Position numbers and translations under genes: made by a program
Notes under the pieces: model-generated
Seen by the model: the letters and a program-made list of their open reading frames with translations, nothing else
Database searches by the model: none
What the model was told of the DNA's origin: nothing
Source: Oscillospiraceae bacterium
GTDB lineage: Bacteria; Bacillota; Clostridia; Oscillospirales; Acutalibacteraceae
Length of the DNA: 36,997 bases
Direction: 5' to 3'
Assembly (NCBI GenBank): GCA_029227055.1
Contig: JAQXZE010000055.1
Coordinates: 1-36,997 of the forward strand
In this document: positions 32,929-36,997 of the stretch, piece after piece
Layout of the letters: each line of letters begins with the position of its first letter
Numbering within the stretch: position 1 is the first letter of the stretch

Positions 32929-33843
32929 ATGGGCTTTTTCAGTAAAATTAAAAATGGTCTTACAAAGACCAAAAACTCCATTATGGAGAGCGTTAACAGC
33001 GTAATTAACAGCTTTACAAAAATAGACGAGGAGCTTTTTGAGGAACTCGAAGAAATTCTCGTAATGGCTGATGTCGGCGTTGTTACTGCGGGGGAAATCT
33101 GTGACAGACTTCGTGCAAGAATCAAGGAGCTCGGCATAAAGGACGCCGCAGAAATAAAAAAGCTTATGCACGGAATAATAGTAGATATGTTAGGTGAGGA
33201 TAAAGGTCTCGTTCTTGAAACCAAGCCCTCTATTATACTTGTTATCGGTGTAAACGGCGTTGGAAAAACAACCTCTATCGGAAAGCTTGCAGCAAAGTTT
33301 AAGTCAGAGGGTAAAACGGTTGTTTTAGGCGCTGCCGATACCTTCAGAGCCGCAGCTATTGATCAGCTTGGCATTTGGGCAGAGCGAGCCGGCGTTACAA
33401 TGGTAAAGAGTGTTGAGGGAACCGACCCTGCCTCCGTTGTATTCGATACTATTGCCTCTGCAAAGGCAAAGGGTGCCGATGTTATAATCTGCGATACTGC
33501 GGGCAGACTTCATAACAAGAAAAATCTTATGGATGAGCTTGCTAAAATTAACCGAGTTATTGATAGAGAACTGCCGTCAGCCTCAAGAGAAACTCTTTTG
33601 GTGCTTGACGCTGCAACAGGTCAAAACGCCGTTAATCAAGCAAAGGAATTTAAAAATGCCGCAGATATTACAGGTATAGTTTTAACAAAGCTTGACGGCA
33701 CTGCAAAGGGCGGAATTGTAATTGCTATTCATAATGAGCTTTCAATTCCTGTTAAGTTTGTGGGTGTAGGTGAGGGTATTGATGATTTACAGCCCTTCTC
33801 AGCTAAGGAATTTGCCGACGGTATTTTTGAATACGAGGAGTAA
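32929..33843 (+). CDS. ftsY: Signal recognition particle receptor FtsY
   Basis: 304 residues with a short N-terminal region and no long acidic A domain. The N and G domains show VIGVNGVGKTTSIGKLAAKF (G1), LGAADTFRAAAIDQLGIWAE, VIICDTAGRLHNKKNLMDEL (G3), GIVLTKLDGTAKGG (G4) and FVGVGEGIDDLQPF. It is the GTPase receptor that delivers ribosomes carrying membrane proteins. The smc-ftsY order is widely conserved in Firmicutes. The Ffh/YlxM genes that often follow are not here. Confidence 0.97.
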   Translation: MGFFSKIKNGLTKTKNSIMESVNSVINSFTKIDEELFEELEEILVMADVGVVTAGEICDRLRARIKELGIKDAAEIKKLMHGIIVDMLGEDKGLVLETKPSIILVIGVNGVGKTTSIGKLAAKFKSEGKTVVLGAADTFRAAAIDQLGIWAERAGVTMVKSVEGTDPASVVFDTIASAKAKGADVIICDTAGRLHNKKNLMDELAKINRVIDRELPSASRETLLVLDAATGQNAVNQAKEFKNAADITGIVLTKLDGTAKGGIVIAIHNELSIPVKFVGVGEGIDDLQPFSAKEFADGIFEYEE

Positions 33844-33846
33844 TAT

Positions 33847-34434
33847 ATGAAAATATTTATTGCTACAAAAAATCAGAAAAAGCTTAAAGAGTTAAGCCGA
33901 ATTTTAATCCCTATGGGTTTTGAAGTAGTATCCGAAAAGGATTTAGAAAAGCCACTTGAAGATATTGAGGAAACAGGCACTACCTTTGAAGAAAACGCTA
34001 TTTTAAAGGCAAAGGCAGGTCTTTTAGCCACGGGATATATCAGTGTTGCTGACGATTCGGGTCTTTGCGTAGATTATCTAGGCGGAGCACCGGGTATTTA
34101 TTCTGCAAGATATTCGGGCGGTCACGGAAACGACGATTTGAATAATAAAAAGCTTTTAAGCGAGCTTGAGGGCGTTCCTATGGATGAGCGTACAGCTTAT
34201 TATGTGGCGGCGATTGCCTGTGTTTTCCCCGACGGCAGACAGTTTACCGTAAGAGGCGAATGTCACGGACATATAGCTTTTGGCGAGGAGGGTGACTGCG
34301 GCTTTGGATATGACCCGTTGTTTATTAGTGAAATCGGTTGTTTAGGTCTTGTTTCTGCCGAGGAAAAGGACAAAATAAGCCACAGAGGAAAAGCCCTCAG
34401 ACTATTAGAGGTAGAGCTTAAAAAGTATATTTAG
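33847..34434 (+). CDS. XTP/dITP diphosphatase (RdgB/HAM1 family)
   Basis: 195 residues. FIATKNQKKLKELSRIL, TFEENAILKAKAGLL, VADDSGLCVDYLGGAPGIYS, CGFGYDPLFI and SHRGKALRLLE match the RdgB/HAM1 family, which removes deaminated purine triphosphates from the pool. The ATG lies 3 bases after the ftsY stop. Confidence 0.95.
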   Translation: MKIFIATKNQKKLKELSRILIPMGFEVVSEKDLEKPLEDIEETGTTFEENAILKAKAGLLATGYISVADDSGLCVDYLGGAPGIYSARYSGGHGNDDLNNKKLLSELEGVPMDERTAYYVAAIACVFPDGRQFTVRGECHGHIAFGEEGDCGFGYDPLFISEIGCLGLVSAEEKDKISHRGKALRLLEVELKKYI

Positions 34435-34453
34435 TATATTTGAGGAGAAATTT

Positions 34454-34747
34454 ATGTTAAACAGCAGACAAAGAGCGCAGCTTCGCGCTATGGCAAACGG
34501 ATATGACACCATTTTTCAGGTAGGCAAAGGCGGAATATCCGAGCAGCTTATAAAACAGGTTGACGAAGCTCTAGAGGCTAGAGAGCTTATAAAATTAAGG
34601 GTACTCGAAACATCTCCCTCTTCTTCAAGAGAAGCGGCAGACGAAATTGCACAAGAGGTAGGTGCCGATGTAGTTCAGGTTATCGGCTCAAGATTTATTT
34701 TATATCGCGAAAGCAAAGATAAAAAAACTATAGTTTTGGTGAAATAA
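34454..34747 (+). CDS. yhbY: YhbY/CRM-domain RNA-binding protein
   Basis: 97 residues forming a single CRM domain: LNSRQRAQLRAMANGYDTIF, QVGKGGISEQLIKQVDEALE and the end VVQVIGSRFILYRES. The GKGG motif is the RNA-binding loop. In other bacteria the protein binds pre-50S subunits. GAGGAGA precedes the ATG, and nadD starts at the next base after the stop, so they are coupled. Confidence 0.94.
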   Translation: MLNSRQRAQLRAMANGYDTIFQVGKGGISEQLIKQVDEALEARELIKLRVLETSPSSSREAADEIAQEVGADVVQVIGSRFILYRESKDKKTIVLVK

Positions 34748-35341
34748 ATGACGGTTACTGCGATTTTCGGTGGTACATTTAATCCCTTTCATATAGGGCA
34801 TTACGAAATGTTATCTGCAATAAATAATCTTGATTTTGTAGATAAAATACTTCTTATGCCCGATAAAATTCCGCCTCATAAAAGCTGCCCGTTTTTAGCT
34901 GATGATAAGGACAGAATAGAAATGTGCAGATTAGCGGCAGAGGATTTTTCTAAGGCTGAACTTTGTCTTACAGAGTTTGAACGAGAGGGCAAAAGCTATA
35001 CCTTTGATACTGTTTTGAGGCTTAAGGAAATATACAAGGATACAAAACTCAGCTTTGTATGCGGTGCCGATATGATAACCTCTTTTAAAACTTGGTACCG
35101 TTGGGAAGAGCTAGCCGAAATGGTAGACCTTTTGGCTTTTTCCCGAAAAGGAGTACAGGGCTTTAATGAAGCAGTAGAAGATTTAAGAAAAAGCGGAGCG
35201 AATATTACGGTGATACCCGATGTTATTACTGAGGTTTCTTCTACCGAACTTCGAGATGCTATATCTTCTAAAAAGGCAGAAAAACTTATACCGCACAAAA
35301 TTTACAGTTATATAAAAGAAAAGGGGATATATGATGCATAA
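34748..35341 (+). CDS. nadD: Nicotinate-nucleotide adenylyltransferase NadD
   Basis: 197 residues. AIFGGTFNPFHIGHYEML (nucleotidyl transfer motif GxFxPxHxGH), LLMPDKIPPHK, SFVCGADMITSFKTWYRWEE and the C-terminal VSSTELRDAI match NadD. It makes deamido-NAD from nicotinate mononucleotide. It overlaps yqeK by 8 to 11 bases, depending on which yqeK start is used. Confidence 0.95.
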   Translation: MTVTAIFGGTFNPFHIGHYEMLSAINNLDFVDKILLMPDKIPPHKSCPFLADDKDRIEMCRLAAEDFSKAELCLTEFEREGKSYTFDTVLRLKEIYKDTKLSFVCGADMITSFKTWYRWEELAEMVDLLAFSRKGVQGFNEAVEDLRKSGANITVIPDVITEVSSTELRDAISSKKAEKLIPHKIYSYIKEKGIYDA

Positions 35342-35930
35342 GGCTAATACAGAATATCCTGAATATGTAAATCTCTTAAAGGGCAGACTTACAGAAAAAA
35401 GATTTCTTCATTCGCTAGCTGTAGCCAAAGAAGCCGAGCGTCTTGCCGAAACACACGGTGTAGATGCCGATAAAGCCTATCTTGCAGGGCTTTTACACGA
35501 TGTTACAAAGAATACAAGTGAAGAAGAACACTTGAAAATATTTGATACCTTTGGTATAATTTTAACTAATGTTGAGTTTAATGCTAAAAAGCTTTGGCAC
35601 GCGATTTCGGGCGCCGCTTTTATAAAGTATGTTTTACTTATTGACGATGAAGAAATCATAGATGCAGTAAGATATCATACTACGGCAAAAGCGGGGATGT
35701 CCCTCTTTTCGAAGATTTTATATCTTGCAGATTACACCTCTCTTGACAGGGACTACGATGATGTAGATGTTATAAGAGGTATTTTAGATAAATCTTTAGA
35801 CGAAGCGTTTTTATATGCTTTAAGATATTCAATTACAGAGCTTGCCGATAGCGGCAGAGCGCTTCATCCCGATACGGTTGAAGCCTATAACGAGGTAGTT
35901 TTAAAAGGAGTTGTTTTAAGTGGAAGCTGA
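35331..35930 (+). CDS. yqeK: YqeK-like HD-domain hydrolase (Ap4A hydrolase type)
   Basis: 199 residues. The HD-domain motifs are visible: RFLHSLAVAKEAERLAETHG, YLAGLLHDVTKNTSEEE (HD pair), and KLWHAISGAAF with RYHTTAKAGMSLFSKILYLA and DYTSLDRDYDDV. YqeK-type HD proteins cleave symmetric Ap4A. Two ATGs are possible (35331 and 35334); AAGGGGAT at 35321-35328 could serve either, the second with better spacing. The order nadD-yqeK-rsfS is classic for Firmicutes; the LytR-type gene often found between yqeK and rsfS is missing. Confidence 0.92.
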   Translation: MMHKANTEYPEYVNLLKGRLTEKRFLHSLAVAKEAERLAETHGVDADKAYLAGLLHDVTKNTSEEEHLKIFDTFGIILTNVEFNAKKLWHAISGAAFIKYVLLIDDEEIIDAVRYHTTAKAGMSLFSKILYLADYTSLDRDYDDVDVIRGILDKSLDEAFLYALRYSITELADSGRALHPDTVEAYNEVVLKGVVLSGS

Positions 35931-36285
35931 GCAGATTTTAAAAATTGCGGCTAATGCCCTTAATGAAAAAAAGGCAAAAGAAATAAATGCCATTGAGGTT
36001 GCAGACCTTACAGCACTCACAAGATATTTTTTGATTGCAACCGCAAATTCTTCAACACAGGTAAGAGCACTGGCAGACGAGGTTGAAGCAAAGCTTGAAG
36101 AGGCAGGGCTCAGACCCCATCATATCGAGGGCAGAACAACGGGTTGGGTAGTTCTTGACTATGAAACGGTTGTAGTTCATATCTTCCTTCGTGACCAGCG
36201 TGAGTTTTACGGGCTCGACAGAATGTGGAGTGACGGAAAGATAGTAAACCTTGATGAAATTCTTGAAAACGGCCAGGAGGAATAA
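35920..36285 (+). CDS. rsfS: Ribosomal silencing factor RsfS
   Basis: 121 residues from GTG 35920, served by AGGAG at 35906-35910. [40 protein letters not shown] and [17 protein letters not shown] are typical of RsfS, which binds L14 and blocks subunit joining when nutrients run out. It overlaps yqeK by 11 bases and is followed by leuS 2 bases later. Confidence 0.95.
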   Translation: MEAEQILKIAANALNEKKAKEINAIEVADLTALTRYFLIATANSSTQVRALADEVEAKLEEAGLRPHHIEGRTTGWVVLDYETVVVHIFLRDQREFYGLDRMWSDGKIVNLDEILENGQEE

Positions 36286-36287
36286 AA

Positions 36288-36997
36288 ATGAAATACAATT
36301 ATACCGAAATAGAAAAAAAGTGGCAAGAAATATGGGACGAAAAGCAGACCTTTGCTACTAAAAACGACTATTCTTTACCAAAGTTTTACGGTCTTGTAGA
36401 GTTTCCGTATCCGTCGGGTCAGGGTCTACATGTAGGTCATCCCCGTTCTTATACGGCGCTCGATATCGTCGCCCGTAAAAAGCGTCTTCAAGGATATAAT
36501 GTGCTTTATCCGATGGGTTGGGACGCTTTCGGTCTTCCTACCGAGAACTTTGCTATAAAGAACCATATCCACCCCTCTATTGTTACTAAAAACAACATTG
36601 CTAACTTTAAAAGACAGCTTAAATCTTTGGGCTTTTCTTTTGATTGGAGCAGAGAAATAGATACAACAGACCCATCTTATTATAAGTGGACACAGTGGAT
36701 TTTCTTACAGCTCTTTAAAAAGGGTCTTGCTTATAAAAAGGAAATGTCGGTTAACTGGTGCACCTCTTGTAAATGCGTTCTTGCAAACGAAGAGGTTGTA
36801 AACGGTGCTTGTGAGCGTTGCGGCAGTGAGGTTGTTCATAAGAACAAAAGTCAGTGGATGCTTAAAATTACCGATTACGCTGAAAAGCTTATTGACGGTC
36901 TTGATGAGATTGATTTTATTGAGCGTGTAAAAACTCAGCAGAAAAACTGGATTGGCCGCTCATACGGTACTCAGGTTAAATTTACAACAAATGTTGG
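36288..36997 (+). CDS. leuS: Leucyl-tRNA synthetase, N-terminal part (continues beyond window)
   Basis: The frame from ATG 36288 is open to the window end (236 codons). AGGAGG lies 7 bases before it. The class I HIGH motif is [19 protein letters not shown], then [39 protein letters not shown], and a zinc-binding insertion with [20 protein letters not shown]. These are bacterial LeuRS features. It is fused into the rsfS operon with no room for a T-box leader, unlike many Firmicutes synthetase genes. The editing domain, KMSKS and C-terminus are outside. Confidence 0.96.
   Translation, partial: MKYNYTEIEKKWQEIWDEKQTFATKNDYSLPKFYGLVEFPYPSGQGLHVGHPRSYTALDIVARKKRLQGYNVLYPMGWDAFGLPTENFAIKNHIHPSIVTKNNIANFKRQLKSLGFSFDWSREIDTTDPSYYKWTQWIFLQLFKKGLAYKKEMSVNWCTSCKCVLANEEVVNGACERCGSEVVHKNKSQWMLKITDYAEKLIDGLDEIDFIERVKTQQKNWIGRSYGTQVKFTTNV

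Overview
The window is AT-rich chromosomal DNA of a low-GC Gram-positive bacterium, most likely a gut-type member of the Clostridia (Oscillospiraceae/Ruminococcaceae-like). This rests on a CIRCE-controlled hrcA-grpE-dnaK-dnaJ operon, an infC-rpmI-rplT operon with a long leader, a ypeB-type spore germination gene, strong AGGAGG ribosome binding sites, and gene order such as dprA-topA-trmFO and rnc-smc-ftsY. No species can be named from the sequence alone.

Layout. (1) 1-650: the end of a phage lysis module (endolysin C-terminus, DUF6275-like gene, r1t-type holin), stopping just short of the 3' end of ssrA; this looks like a prophage or phage-derived element integrated at the tmRNA gene. (2) 712-5460, minus strand: ssrA, an alpha/beta hydrolase, smpB, a decayed acyltransferase-like gene, and a PqqD-ABC exporter pair. 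(3) 5518-8048, plus strand: a DUF6106 membrane protein, the bifunctional NAD(P)HX repair enzyme and a lipoprotein. (4) 8126-13023: the heat-shock operon with a perfect CIRCE operator. A palindromic repeat element separates dnaK from dnaJ. (5) 13114-13580: two tRNA genes (anticodons CAT and CCA) followed by a second copy of the repeat element. (6) 13650-15807: rRNA methyltransferases RsmE and an RsmF-like enzyme. (7) 15894-18545, minus strand: a calcium-type P-type ATPase with an altered phosphorylation motif. (8) 18631-19917: ypeB. (9) 19927-21299: the infC-rpmI-rplT operon with a leader and attenuator; infC probably starts at AUC. (10) 21325-36997: a long run of closely spaced plus-strand genes: a SpoU methyltransferase, dprA, topA, trmFO, plsX, rnc, a radical SAM protein, smc, ftsY, an XTP pyrophosphatase, a YhbY protein, nadD, yqeK, rsfS and the start of leuS. 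It mixes DNA topology and segregation, RNA processing, lipid and NAD synthesis and ribosome silencing.

Most of the window is ordinary housekeeping sequence. I did not find a clearly new multi-gene system. The points most worth a second look are the ssrA-phage junction, the orphan PqqD/ABC pair beside a pseudogene with three lesions, the P-type ATPase whose catalytic loop reads DKTGLLT, the heptamer-based palindromic repeats and the non-canonical infC start.
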